A stretch of DNA of 46,503 bases, taken from the NCBI GenBank assembly GCA_001803315.1, contig MHBQ01000156.1, positions 6,581 through 53,083 on the forward strand, given 5' to 3'. The notes under the pieces were generated by a model, which saw nothing but the letters and a program-made list of their open reading frames with translations, ran no database searches and was not told the origin of the DNA. Below, piece after piece: positions 16,535 through 25,728 of this stretch (the first letter of the stretch is position 1; every line of letters begins with the position of its first letter). The DNA comes from Lentisphaerae bacterium RIFOXYC12_FULL_60_16 (GTDB taxonomy: Bacteria > Verrucomicrobiota > Kiritimatiellia > UBA8416 > YA12-FULL-60-10). A program made the translations under genes and the position numbers.

Positions 16535-18310
16535 ATGCCCCGCCGCCGACAATCCGAAAGTGAGCTTACCTTGCAGGGGATTGGGGTTTCCCCCGGTGTC
16601 GTGACCGGCAAGGTGTTCCTGCTTACCAGCAGTGCGCTACGGGTTCCCCGGCGTCCGGTCAAGGTACATCAGCTCGACCACGAACTCTCGCGATTCGAGG
16701 ACGCCATCACCGAGACCCGGCGCCAGATCAAGCAGATCCAGAAGGACATGGAACAACATACCGGCCCGGAGGATGCGAGCATCCTGGATGCCCATCTCCT
16801 GGTTCTGGATGACCGCAGTTTTGTCGAGCAGGTCATGCGCGAATTGCGTGAAAAGAAACTGAATGTCGAAGCCATTGTGGCGGATGTTTCCGAGAAATAT
16901 GCCAGCATGCTGGATTCCGTTTCGGATGAGTATCTGCGGGAACGTGTGGCGGATGTGAAGGATGTTTCGCGGCGGATTCTGCGCAATCTGCAAGGCGACC
17001 ACGAATCCCGTCTGGATCGTCTGCCCAAGGGTGCGATTATTGTGACCCGTGATTTGGCGCCATCGGAAACGGCTTCGCTCCGGAAGGAACTCGCCGGTGG
17101 ATTTGCCATCGATATGGGCAGCCCAACCTGTCACACGGCCGTTCTGGCGCGTGCCCTGGAAATTCCCGGCATCGTGGGTTTACGGGATGTCACCCGGCAA
17201 GTCCAGGATGGCGATGATGTGCTGATGGATGGAAACCGCGGGGTGCTGGTGATCCGTCCGGGTGCGTCAACCTTGCGCAAATATGGCAAGGTGGCGGAAT
17301 TGCGCCGTAACATTGAGCGCGAGTTGAAAGGGTTGCGTGCCCAGCCGGCCGAGACCAAGGATGGCAGGCGCATTACCCTGGCCGCCAATATTGAGACACC
17401 GGATGAACTGGATGCGGTGTTGCAGTATGGCGCCGAAGGGGTCGGTCTTTTCCGCTCCGAATATCTCTATCTTTCGCGTGAAGACACCATCTCTGAACTG
17501 GATGAGGCGGCTGCCTATCAGCGGGTTGCCGAAGGTTTGGCCCCTCATTCGGTGATCATTCGCACGCTGGATATCGGGGGGGATAAGTTCCGGGTTGAAA
17601 GTCATATGCCGTTGGAATCCAACCCGTTCCTTGGATGCCGTTCGATTCGTTTGTCGTTGATGCATCCCGAAGATTTTAAGCGGCAGCTACGGGCCATTCT
17701 GCGGGCCAGTGTGACCAAAAACATCAAGATCATGTATCCGATGATCAGCAGTGCGGCCGAGGTGATTCGGGCCAACGAACTCCTGGCTGAAGCCAAACGC
17801 GAACTCGATGCGGCCAAAGTGCCGTATGATCCCGGCATCAAGGTCGGGGTCATGATTGAAATACCGGCTGCGGCACTCATGGCGGATGTACTGGCCCGGC
17901 ATGTCAGTTTCTTTAGTATCGGAACCAATGATTTGATCCAGTATACCCTGGCGGTTGACCGGGTGAACGAGCGGGTGGCCTACTTGTATGAGCCCACGCA
18001 CCCGGCCGTGTTGAATCTTATACGAACCACCGTTGAGGCGGCGCAGCGTAATCGGATATGGGTTGGTTTGTGTGGTGAAATGGGGGCGGATCCCCTGCTG
18101 GCACCCCTGCTGATCGGATTGGGGGTGGATGAATTGAGCGTTGCACCATCCGCGGTTCCCCCGGTGAAGGATGCCATCCGGAGTGTAACCTTCCAACAGG
18201 CACGACAGCTGGCCGACGAATCCCTGCGCTGTGAGACTGCGGTTGAAGTGTTGGAATTGTGCCGTAAGCTGACACGCGAGGCCGCTCCCGAATTGCTGGA
18301 ATTGATGTAA
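16535..18310 (+). CDS. ptsI: Phosphoenolpyruvate-protein phosphotransferase (PTS enzyme I)
   Basis: 591 residues, typical for EI. It opens with LQGIGVSPGVVTGKVF. The phospho-histidine is His200 in GSPTCHTAVLARALEIPG, where most enzymes have GGRTSHTA. The PEP-binding barrel shows GVGLFRSEYLYL, IRTLDIGGDKF, NPFLGCRSIRLSL, FFSIGTNDLIQYTLAVDR and GLCGEMGADP with the catalytic Cys. It uses PEP to phosphorylate HPr. It starts five bases after ptsH and ends the long co-directional run, with 83 bases before the next gene. Confidence 0.96.
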   Translation: MPRRRQSESELTLQGIGVSPGVVTGKVFLLTSSALRVPRRPVKVHQLDHELSRFEDAITETRRQIKQIQKDMEQHTGPEDASILDAHLLVLDDRSFVEQVMRELREKKLNVEAIVADVSEKYASMLDSVSDEYLRERVADVKDVSRRILRNLQGDHESRLDRLPKGAIIVTRDLAPSETASLRKELAGGFAIDMGSPTCHTAVLARALEIPGIVGLRDVTRQVQDGDDVLMDGNRGVLVIRPGASTLRKYGKVAELRRNIERELKGLRAQPAETKDGRRITLAANIETPDELDAVLQYGAEGVGLFRSEYLYLSREDTISELDEAAAYQRVAEGLAPHSVIIRTLDIGGDKFRVESHMPLESNPFLGCRSIRLSLMHPEDFKRQLRAILRASVTKNIKIMYPMISSAAEVIRANELLAEAKRELDAAKVPYDPGIKVGVMIEIPAAALMADVLARHVSFFSIGTNDLIQYTLAVDRVNERVAYLYEPTHPAVLNLIRTTVEAAQRNRIWVGLCGEMGADPLLAPLLIGLGVDELSVAPSAVPPVKDAIRSVTFQQARQLADESLRCETAVEVLELCRKLTREAAPELLELM

Positions 18311-18331
18311 TGATCAGGACGTAAGAACCAT

Positions 18332-18358
18332 CAGGGAACCCATCCACGAGGATCCCTG
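18332..18358 (+). promoter_or_regulatory. Hairpin in the leader upstream of metK
   Basis: CAGGGA at 18332-18337 pairs with TCCCTG at 18353-18358. After an A/A mismatch, CC and GG extend the stem around a 9-nt loop. It lies about 35 bases before the metK start and has no T-run. It may be the ptsI 3' hairpin or part of a metK leader. I could not fit it to a known SAM or SAH riboswitch by eye. Confidence 0.35.
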
Positions 18359-18393
18359 CGGCGGCAGAAACCGAAACGAAAGGGATGAGTAAG

Positions 18394-19566
18394 ATGACTG
18401 ACAGACGAATGATTTTTACATCGGAATCCGTGACGGAAGGACATCCCGACAAGGTGGCGGATGGCATATCCGATGCAATTCTTGATGCGCATCTTCGACT
18501 CGACAAGCATGCAAGGGTTGCCTGTGAAACGCTGGTCAGCACCGGAATGGCCGTGATTGCCGGTGAGATAACTGCCCATGGTCAGGTCCGGTATGCCGAT
18601 GTGGTTCGCGACAAGATCCGGCGAATCGGATACGACGACGCGACCACCGGTTTCAGTCATGACACCTGTGCGGTTTTGGTGGCGCTGGACCGGCAATCCC
18701 CTGATATTGATCAAGGTGTGACGGCGGGGAAGGGGATGTACAATCGTGAACAAGGGGCGGGTGACCAGGGCATGATGTTCGGTTACGCCTGTGATGAGAC
18801 GGCGGAAATGATGCCGATGCCCATCATGTTGGCCCACCGCCTGACCCGCGCACTGGCCAAGGTGCGCCGTACGGGGCGGTTGCCGTTTGTCCGGCCGGAT
18901 GGTAAATCCCAGGTTTCCGTGGTGTACGAAAAAGGGCGTCCGGTAGCGGTGGATACCGTGGTTGTATCAACCCAGCATACCGATGATGTCACGCACAAGC
19001 AATTGTCCCTGGGCATCATGGAAGCCGTGATCAAGAAGCAGATTCCACGCCGCCTGTTGACATCCAAAACGCGATATTTAATCAACCCGACCGGACGGTT
19101 TGTAGTCGGGGGACCGCACGGCGATTCAGGATTGACCGGGCGGAAGATCATCGTGGACACGTATGGCGGTATGGGCCGTCATGGCGGCGGCGCCTTTTCC
19201 GGCAAGGATCCATCGAAGGTGGATCGGAGTGCCGCCTATATGGCGCGATACATCGCCAAGAATGTTGTTGCTGCCGGCCTGGCCCGGCGGTGTGAAGTCC
19301 AGTTGGCGTATGCCATTGGGTATCCCGAACCGGTTTCGGTCCTGGTTGATTCATTCGGGACAGGCGCGATCCCGGATGTCCGGATTGAGTCCGCGGTGAA
19401 ACGTGTCTTTGCCCTCAAGCCCGGTGCGATCATCCAGCATCTCAAGCTGTTGCGGCCGATCTATGAAGCAACATCCGCGTACGGGCATTTTGGACGGACT
19501 GATGAACTGGATATTTTCACCTGGGAAAAGACGGACATGGCCGCTGCGCTCAAGCGGGCGATATGA
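18394..19566 (+). CDS. metK: S-adenosylmethionine synthetase
   Basis: Makes S-adenosylmethionine from methionine and ATP. The family motifs are present: [20 protein letters not shown] near the start, [16 protein letters not shown], and the phosphate loop [15 protein letters not shown], followed by [20 protein letters not shown]. Its 390 residues match the family. The ATG at 18394 has AAAGGG nine bases before it; the ATG at 18385 touches that site directly and is less likely. ahcY follows 33 bases later, so the product's recycling is encoded next to its synthesis. Confidence 0.97.
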   Translation: MTDRRMIFTSESVTEGHPDKVADGISDAILDAHLRLDKHARVACETLVSTGMAVIAGEITAHGQVRYADVVRDKIRRIGYDDATTGFSHDTCAVLVALDRQSPDIDQGVTAGKGMYNREQGAGDQGMMFGYACDETAEMMPMPIMLAHRLTRALAKVRRTGRLPFVRPDGKSQVSVVYEKGRPVAVDTVVVSTQHTDDVTHKQLSLGIMEAVIKKQIPRRLLTSKTRYLINPTGRFVVGGPHGDSGLTGRKIIVDTYGGMGRHGGGAFSGKDPSKVDRSAAYMARYIAKNVVAAGLARRCEVQLAYAIGYPEPVSVLVDSFGTGAIPDVRIESAVKRVFALKPGAIIQHLKLLRPIYEATSAYGHFGRTDELDIFTWEKTDMAAALKRAI

Positions 19567-19599
19567 CCAGGTTGTATCGTGTCAAGGAAGGTTGACTAT

Positions 19600-21018
19600 A
19601 TGAAGGTGAAACGAGCGGGGAAACTCCCGGCGGAATTTTCAGTTGCGGACCTGAAATTGGCGGACTTTGGACGGCGGGAGATCGAATTGGCCGAACAGGA
19701 AATGCCCGGTCTGATGGCCCTTCGTGAACAGTACGGCCGTTCAAAGCCCCTGGCAGGAACCCGAATCAGCGGGTCCCTGCACATGACGATCCAGACAGCC
19801 GTCTTGATTGAGACGTTACGCGCACTGGGTGCCCAGGTGCGCTGGGCGAGTTGCAATATTTACTCCACCCAGGACCATGCCGCCGCCGGTGTGGTTGCCG
19901 GGGGGACCCCGGTTTTTGCGCATAAAGGGGAGAGTCTTGAATCCTACTGGGACTTTACGGATCGTATCCTGGATTGGGGAAACGGCCGCGGACCGACTTC
20001 TATCGTTGATGATGGCGGCGATGCCACGCTGCTGGTGCATCTGGGGTATCAGGCCGAAGCGGATGCGTCGATCTTGAAGCGAAAACCCGACAGTCATGAA
20101 GAGCGTGTCCTGCTTGCCCAGGTTGCAAAATCCCTGCGACGTGATCCCCGGCGTTTCCACCGGATCGTTCCATCCATCCGGGGGGTTTCCGAAGAGACCA
20201 CCACGGGTGTACACCGGTTGTATCGCATGCATGCGGATGGCACCTTGTTGTTCCCGGCCTACAACGTCAATGATGCGGTTACCAAGTCGAAATTTGATAA
20301 CCTGTACGGGTGCCGTCATTCCCTGGTTGACGGAATATGCCGTGCCACCGACATCATGCTGGCTGGTAAAGTGGCCGTGGTGGCTGGATATGGGGATGTC
20401 GGCAAGGGATGCTGTCAATCCCTACGCGGGCAGGGTGCCCGGGTTGTGGTGACGGAAATTGACCCCATCTGTGCCCTTCAGGCTTTGATGGAAGGGTATG
20501 AAGTGATGACCATGGAGGCCGCCTGCCGTATCGGTGATCTCTTTGTCACCGCCACGGGATGTTGCGATGTGATAACCGAACGGTACATGCGTCGCATGAA
20601 AGACCTGGCGATCGTCTGTAATATTGGTCATTTCGATAGTGAAATACAGGTTGAAAAAATCGAGCGGTATCCGTGGAAGGAGATCAAGCCGCAGGTTGAC
20701 CTGGTGACGTTTCCGGGTGGTCGCAGGATTATTTTACTGGCCCGTGGGCGGCTCGTGAATCTGGGATGTGCAACCGGCCATCCCAGTTTTGTAATGTCCA
20801 ACAGCTTTTCATGCCAGGTGTTGGCCCAACTGGCCTTATATGATTTAACGAAACGCGAAACCGGGGTCTATCTCCTGCCGAAAACGCTGGATGAGTCGGT
20901 GGCCCGCCTGCACATGGAGAAGCTGGGGGCCCAACTCGACACCTTGACGCCACGCCAGGCCCGTTACCTAGGGATTTCACGAAAGGGTCCCTACAAGCCT
21001 GACAGCTACCGATATTGA
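19600..21018 (+). CDS. ahcY: Adenosylhomocysteinase
   Basis: Cleaves S-adenosylhomocysteine to adenosine and homocysteine with bound NAD. Motifs: [49 protein letters not shown] with the catalytic Lys and Asp, the NAD loop [30 protein letters not shown], and the C-terminal KPDSYRY that reaches the neighbouring subunit. At 472 residues it is of the longer bacterial type. The ATG at 19600 has AAGGAAGG eight bases ahead; an in-frame GTG at 19579 lacks such a site. It completes the activated-methyl cycle with metK. Confidence 0.97.
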   Translation: MKVKRAGKLPAEFSVADLKLADFGRREIELAEQEMPGLMALREQYGRSKPLAGTRISGSLHMTIQTAVLIETLRALGAQVRWASCNIYSTQDHAAAGVVAGGTPVFAHKGESLESYWDFTDRILDWGNGRGPTSIVDDGGDATLLVHLGYQAEADASILKRKPDSHEERVLLAQVAKSLRRDPRRFHRIVPSIRGVSEETTTGVHRLYRMHADGTLLFPAYNVNDAVTKSKFDNLYGCRHSLVDGICRATDIMLAGKVAVVAGYGDVGKGCCQSLRGQGARVVVTEIDPICALQALMEGYEVMTMEAACRIGDLFVTATGCCDVITERYMRRMKDLAIVCNIGHFDSEIQVEKIERYPWKEIKPQVDLVTFPGGRRIILLARGRLVNLGCATGHPSFVMSNSFSCQVLAQLALYDLTKRETGVYLLPKTLDESVARLHMEKLGAQLDTLTPRQARYLGISRKGPYKPDSYRY

Positions 21019-21039
21019 TTGTGAATTGCCGGAGTTTAT

Positions 21040-21077
21040 GGAACATATAAGGTGCTAACGTTTTATGTTCCGTTTTG
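21040..21077 (+). terminator. Stem-loop with T-rich tail after ahcY
   Basis: GGAACATA at 21040-21047 pairs with TATGTTCC at 21064-21071 around a 16-nt loop, followed by GTTTTG. It lies 22 bases after the ahcY stop and 37 bases before the next start. The AT-rich stem and short T-run make a modest intrinsic terminator. A dyad operator for the OmpA-like gene is an alternative. Confidence 0.5.
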
Positions 21078-21113
21078 AATGGTATGGATGGTTGTTTTGA
21101 AGGAGGGGCTGTT

Positions 21114-22412
21114 ATGAGGATGTTGACGATGAAACAAAGGCTGTCGGTGCTGGTTGGATTGACCCTTGCTTTGACGATGGGGTTGGTCAGCGCTCAGGAA
21201 GCGATCGAACAGTCCCGCTGGTATGCCTCATTCGGCGTTGGCAGCATCGGATTTGAAGGTGACCAGGTAATTGTTGACTCCCCCTTGTTTACGGCCCGTC
21301 TGGGGTATGATTATTCAGCCTGGTGGAGTTTCGAGTTCGCTGCGTCCTACGCACCGAAACTTGCCGAGGCCGCCCGGTATGATTATCCGGAAGATACGGT
21401 GATTTCCCGCCTGCAGGAAGTTGCCGGAACCGGGGTTCGCGACACCTGGGGCTTATGGACTTCCGTTGATGCCCTCCTGCATGCCAGCCGCTGGGAACGA
21501 TTGGATCCCTACATTTCGGTTGGCGGTGGATTCATCAATTACGGTGTCGATCTGGGCAACGGCAAAATGGAACCCGCAATCCGTGCCGGTGCGGGTGTCA
21601 TGTGGCATTTCAACGATGAATGGGCGGTTCGTGGCGATGTGCGCACCTTTCTGGCTGGAAGTGATACGGAGGCCAACATCCTGGCGGATGCCGGTGTTGT
21701 GTGGAATTGGGGGGCACGGGTCCCACCCCGGATCATAGCCAGTGGCGGCTTGTTGGACAGCGATGGAGATGACCTCCTGGACGATGAAGAAGCGGTTTAC
21801 GGGACCGATCCCTACAACCCGGATACGGATGGGGATGGGTTAACCGATGGTGAAGAAGTCAAGATCTACAAGACCAATCCGTTGCATCCGGACACCGATC
21901 TTGACGGATTGAGCGATGGGGCCGAGGTTCACCTGCACGGGACCAGTCCCGTGTTGCGTGATACCGATAATGGCGGTGTTGCCGACGGTCATGAAGTAAT
22001 TGAAGACATGACCAATCCCAAGGATGGCACGGATGATCTTCAGTTGTACGAGTTGTACTTGAATTTTGATCTGGATAAAGCAGATATAATACCAGGCTTC
22101 TATCCGCAGTTGGACATAATTGTCAAAGTCCTTACCCGTGATCCGGGAGCCACCGCGCGCATTGAAGGACATGCCGACCGGAACCGGAAGTCCAAGGAGG
22201 ATTACAACAAGCGTTTGTCAGCTCGTCGTGCGGAGGCTGTCTTGGGTTATTTTGCGGGCAAGAACATTGACCGGGCTCGAATGACATCCATTGGATACGG
22301 TTTCAGCCGCCCGAAGGAGGTCAATGGCCCGGACGGGAATCCGGCGAATCGACGGGTGGATGTGTATATTCGTAAGACGCCGGGATTTGTGGACACTGAA
22401 TCCGCAGATTAA
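21114..22412 (+). CDS. OmpA-family outer-membrane protein with thrombospondin type-3-like repeats
   Basis: 432 residues in four parts. There is a signal peptide (cleavage near LVSAQEA) and an eight-strand-like beta-barrel segment of about 180 residues (RWYASFGVGSIGFEG onward). About four acidic repeats of the DxDxDGLxDxEE kind follow around residues 225-310 and probably bind calcium. The C-terminal OmpA peptidoglycan-binding domain has GHADRNRKSKEDYNKRLSARRAEAV, including the Asp and Arg that hold diaminopimelate. It would anchor the outer membrane to the wall. The ATG at 21114 has a very strong site, GAAGGAGGGG. It stands alone between ahcY and fabZ. Confidence 0.92.
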   Translation: MRMLTMKQRLSVLVGLTLALTMGLVSAQEAIEQSRWYASFGVGSIGFEGDQVIVDSPLFTARLGYDYSAWWSFEFAASYAPKLAEAARYDYPEDTVISRLQEVAGTGVRDTWGLWTSVDALLHASRWERLDPYISVGGGFINYGVDLGNGKMEPAIRAGAGVMWHFNDEWAVRGDVRTFLAGSDTEANILADAGVVWNWGARVPPRIIASGGLLDSDGDDLLDDEEAVYGTDPYNPDTDGDGLTDGEEVKIYKTNPLHPDTDLDGLSDGAEVHLHGTSPVLRDTDNGGVADGHEVIEDMTNPKDGTDDLQLYELYLNFDLDKADIIPGFYPQLDIIVKVLTRDPGATARIEGHADRNRKSKEDYNKRLSARRAEAVLGYFAGKNIDRARMTSIGYGFSRPKEVNGPDGNPANRRVDVYIRKTPGFVDTESAD

Positions 22413-22436
22413 GTGGTTGTTCCCTGTCCCGATGCC

Positions 22437-22480
22437 GGTGATGGATGTCTGGTTCTTGTTTGCGACCGACATCCGGCACC
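22437..22480 (+). terminator. Long stem-loop between the OmpA-like gene and fabZ
   Basis: GGATGTC (22443-22449) pairs with GACATCC (22468-22474), and GGTG (22437-22440) with CACC (22477-22480) across a 2x2 internal loop; the terminal loop is 18 nt. No T-run follows. It may end or stabilise the OmpA-like mRNA. Confidence 0.4.
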
Positions 22481-22544
22481 GTGAATAACGGATGCGCTTC
22501 TGCTGAAGATGGGGTTCACCCGTTTAATTAAGGAGTCTGCTGTT

Positions 22545-22991
22545 ATGCCTGCACTTGAGATAGAAGCCATTATGGCGTTGTTGCCGCATCGTTATCCCAT
22601 GCTTCTGGTTGACCGCATCGTGGAATGTGACGACGCGAAGCGCATTGTCGGTTTGAAAAATGTGACGTTTAATGAACCTTTTTTTCAAGGACATTTCCCT
22701 GAACGACCGGTTATGCCGGGCGTTCTTCAGTTGGAGGCGATGGCTCAGACTGCAGGCGTTTTATTGAACCGTATGGCCGGTGAAGGCCACGGGGTTCCCT
22801 ATTTCATGGCCATTGACGGTGCCCGTTTCCGTAAGGTCGTGAAACCCGGTGACCAGATGCGGATTGAAGTCGAGATAACACAGTTACGTTCCAAGGTTGC
22901 CCGGTTCAAGGCAAAGGTCATGGTGGACGGTTCGGTTGCGTCCGAGGCCGAGATGATGTGCATGCTGGCGGTGGAGCAAAGTCCTTCATGA
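22545..22991 (+). CDS. fabZ: 3-hydroxyacyl-ACP dehydratase FabZ
   Basis: 148-residue hotdog-fold enzyme of fatty-acid elongation, removing water from 3-hydroxyacyl-ACP. The active-site His sits in LPHRYPMLLVDRI, and GHFPERPVMPGVLQLEAMAQ holds the catalytic Glu. Such enzymes draw on the same 3-hydroxyacyl-ACP pool as LpxA, whose gene follows with an ATGA overlap. AAGGAG lies nine bases before the ATG. Confidence 0.96.
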   Translation: MPALEIEAIMALLPHRYPMLLVDRIVECDDAKRIVGLKNVTFNEPFFQGHFPERPVMPGVLQLEAMAQTAGVLLNRMAGEGHGVPYFMAIDGARFRKVVKPGDQMRIEVEITQLRSKVARFKAKVMVDGSVASEAEMMCMLAVEQSPS

Positions 22992-23758
22992 GTATACATC
23001 CAACGGCCGTTGTGCATCCGGATGCCGTTTTGGCCGATGCGGTTGAGATCGGTCCATTTTGTGTGATTGGTCCCCATGTTTCCATTGGCTGCGGTGCACG
23101 CCTGATGTCGCATGTCGTGGTGGACGGATGGACACGCGTGGGAGACGGCTGCCGGATATTTCCCTTTGCCTGTCTGGGTACCGAGACGCAGGATTTGAAA
23201 TATAGGGGCGCCAAAACAAGTGTTGAAATTGGGTCTGGAACCACGATCCGTGAGTATGTGACGATTAACTCGGGAACGGCTGAAAACGAGGTGACGCGGA
23301 TTGGCTCCGGATGTCTACTCATGGCCTATGCACATGTGGCGCACGGATCGCTCGTCGGTGATCAGGTGATCATGGCCAATTGCGCCACGCTGGCCGGACA
23401 TGTCGTGGTGGAAGACCAGGCCGTGGTCGGGGGGTTGGCCGCCGTGCATCAGTTTGTACGAATCGGACGCATGTGCATGATCGGCGGTTGTTCCAAAATT
23501 GCCCAGGACTGCCCACCCTTTATGCTGGTGGACGGGAATCCGGCGGAGGTCCGCGGACCCAATACGGTTGGCTTGCAACGACGCGGGGTGTCGGCAGCGT
23601 CACAACGGGCCATCAAGGAAGCCTATCGTTGGATTTACCGGAAGTCATTGGGAGTTTCGGAAGCCCTGGCCGGCATTGAGCAGTCGGATTTGACAGGCCC
23701 GGAAGTGGATCATCTGGTCCAGTTTGTCCGGGCGTCTGAACGTGGAATCATACGATAA
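22988..23758 (+). CDS. lpxA: UDP-N-acetylglucosamine acyltransferase
   Basis: First enzyme of lipid A synthesis: it moves a 3-hydroxyacyl chain from ACP to UDP-GlcNAc. 256 residues. The N-terminal two thirds is a left-handed beta-helix of hexapeptide repeats (IHPTAVVHPDAVL and on). The catalytic His lies in AAVHQFVRIGRMCMIGG, and a helical tail follows. VDGNPAEVRGPNTVGLQRRG is a strong LpxA mark. It is coupled to fabZ. Confidence 0.96.
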   Translation: MSIHPTAVVHPDAVLADAVEIGPFCVIGPHVSIGCGARLMSHVVVDGWTRVGDGCRIFPFACLGTETQDLKYRGAKTSVEIGSGTTIREYVTINSGTAENEVTRIGSGCLLMAYAHVAHGSLVGDQVIMANCATLAGHVVVEDQAVVGGLAAVHQFVRIGRMCMIGGCSKIAQDCPPFMLVDGNPAEVRGPNTVGLQRRGVSAASQRAIKEAYRWIYRKSLGVSEALAGIEQSDLTGPEVDHLVQFVRASERGIIR

Positions 23759-23787
23759 GGCCGGACGGCGTGTCCGGCAGGAGTCGC

Positions 23788-25728
23788 ATGCGCCTGACCA
23801 TATACAAAATACTTTTCGTCCTGCTGTTCATGCATGCGGACCGCTTGCATGCGCAATCCGATGGAACGATCATTAATTTCAGTTTCGATGAAGTGGATGT
23901 CCGTACCTTTGTGAAACTGGTGGGGGATGTAACCGGCCGAAAGTTTGTTGTGGATGAATCCGTCAAGGGTCGGATCACCGTGATTTCTCCCCGGGTAACC
24001 GTCGAGGAGGTCTATCCGCTGTTTGTCCGTATTCTGGAGTCGGCTGGATGCGCCATCGCCGACGATGGCGCCATTGCCCGCATTGTCCCGCTGCCGGACC
24101 GTGCCGGTGTGTTAAGCACGGTAATCGGTGCCGATGGGGTGCTTCCCTCCGGTGGACTGGTTACCAAGATCTTTCAACTGAAGCATGTTCCGGTTGCCCA
24201 GTTGCGCAAGGCCCTCGATGCCCAGTTCGGCGGAAAATCATCGTCCATCGGCGTCGTCGAAGAAACCAATCATTTGATCGTTACCGACACGGCGGATCGT
24301 CTTCGTGCGGTTGAGCAGATTGTCGCCGAGGTGGATCGGGCCGGCTTATCGCGTGTGACGGAAGTGGTGCCGTTGCAATATGCCGGATCCGCTGAACTTG
24401 CGGATGTGCTGAACCAGACCCTGACGGCGTTACCGGGTGAGGCGGATCGAACCCGCAACCGCATGCCGGCGATTCCCGGTGTTGGAAATGAAACATCCCG
24501 TCGTCCCCTGGTGGTGGCAAGTCCGCATGCCAACTGCCTGTTGCTGGTTGGTTCGAGTGCCGAAGTGGCGGAATTGCGTCGTCTGATTGCGAACATGGAT
24601 GTTGATGCTCCAGCCGGACAAGGTCGCCTGAATGCCATTTTTCTCAAGCATCTCTCTGCGGATGATGCCGCCAAGCAGTTGAATGCCCTGTTTGGCAGGG
24701 TGCAGACGGGTGCTGGACAGGCCGTACCGGCCGGTACGGTTACCGGAGCCAATGAGTTGGGGAGACGGGTGATCATTGAGCCAAGTCCTGCCAACAACGC
24801 GCTCCTGATCAGCGCCTTTCCGGGTGATTATGAAGTGGTCCGAAGACTCGTCGAGCAATTGGATATGACGCCACAACAGGTTCATATCGAAGTGGTAATA
24901 GCTGAAATCAGCGCGAGTGACGGGTTCCGTTTTGGAATTGAGGCCGCTTCCGTCAATCAGCCATCCCGCGTGTCGGATACCGCCATCCAGGGGAGTTACC
25001 GGCTTAATGACAATGCCGAAGGGCTTTTAAACCAGATTCAAAACGGAATCTTCCCCTCAGGAATCACGGTAGGTGTGGCGGAAGGCACGCGGCTGGATGC
25101 TGAAGGCAAGCTCACCCTTGCGTTTCCCGCCATCATCAATTTGGATGCCGTGCGGCGCGATACACGGTTTCACATTCTGTCGGAAACCGCCCTGGAAGCA
25201 CAAAATAATCTGGACGCCAGTTTGAGCATCGTAAACGACATTCCGATTTTGAAGTCAACCATTGAGGGTGGTTCCGGTGCATCACGTGATGTGATCCAGA
25301 ATATTGAACGTACCAGTGTGGGGATTAAGTTGAAATTAACCCCGCACGTTATTCCTCCGGGTGATGAAATCCGGATGGTTCTGAATCCGGTGATTGAGGC
25401 CGTGATCGACACCGGTTTGACCGGGGATACCCTGACCCCGACCATTGCGCGTCGTGAAGTCTCCACGACGGTCACGGTGCCAAACGGAAAAATGATCATA
25501 ATTGCCGGTTTGACCCGGACCGACCGGAAAATGGATGAGCGTCGTGTGCCGATCCTCGGATCGATTCCCATCATTGGGTGGTTATTCCGCCATCGTCAGG
25601 AGTCCGTGGACAAGACCAATCTGCTTATTTTTGTCACGCCGCGCATTGTGAGCAACCCCACCCAGTCTGATGCGGTAATGAAAGAATGGCAGCAAAAGAC
25701 TGAAATACCGGTGTCACATGATCCGTGA
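23788..25728 (+). CDS. gspD: Type II secretion / type IV pilus secretin GspD
   Basis: 646-residue outer-membrane channel protein. After a signal peptide (end near HAQS), the N0 domain (NFSFDEVDVRTFVKLVGDV) is followed by N1-N3 repeats. These are seen as KIFQLKHVPVAQLRKALD, VVPLQYAGSAELADVLNQ and NAIFLKHLSADDAAKQLN. The secretin core starts at QVHIEVVIAEIS and includes VPILGSIPIIGWLF near the C-terminus. It ends soon after the core, so a pilotin-binding S-domain seems short or absent. The ATG at 23788 lies after GCAGGAG. It is the first gene of a gspD-gspE-gspF block. Confidence 0.93.
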   Translation: MRLTIYKILFVLLFMHADRLHAQSDGTIINFSFDEVDVRTFVKLVGDVTGRKFVVDESVKGRITVISPRVTVEEVYPLFVRILESAGCAIADDGAIARIVPLPDRAGVLSTVIGADGVLPSGGLVTKIFQLKHVPVAQLRKALDAQFGGKSSSIGVVEETNHLIVTDTADRLRAVEQIVAEVDRAGLSRVTEVVPLQYAGSAELADVLNQTLTALPGEADRTRNRMPAIPGVGNETSRRPLVVASPHANCLLLVGSSAEVAELRRLIANMDVDAPAGQGRLNAIFLKHLSADDAAKQLNALFGRVQTGAGQAVPAGTVTGANELGRRVIIEPSPANNALLISAFPGDYEVVRRLVEQLDMTPQQVHIEVVIAEISASDGFRFGIEAASVNQPSRVSDTAIQGSYRLNDNAEGLLNQIQNGIFPSGITVGVAEGTRLDAEGKLTLAFPAIINLDAVRRDTRFHILSETALEAQNNLDASLSIVNDIPILKSTIEGGSGASRDVIQNIERTSVGIKLKLTPHVIPPGDEIRMVLNPVIEAVIDTGLTGDTLTPTIARREVSTTVTVPNGKMIIIAGLTRTDRKMDERRVPILGSIPIIGWLFRHRQESVDKTNLLIFVTPRIVSNPTQSDAVMKEWQQKTEIPVSHDP

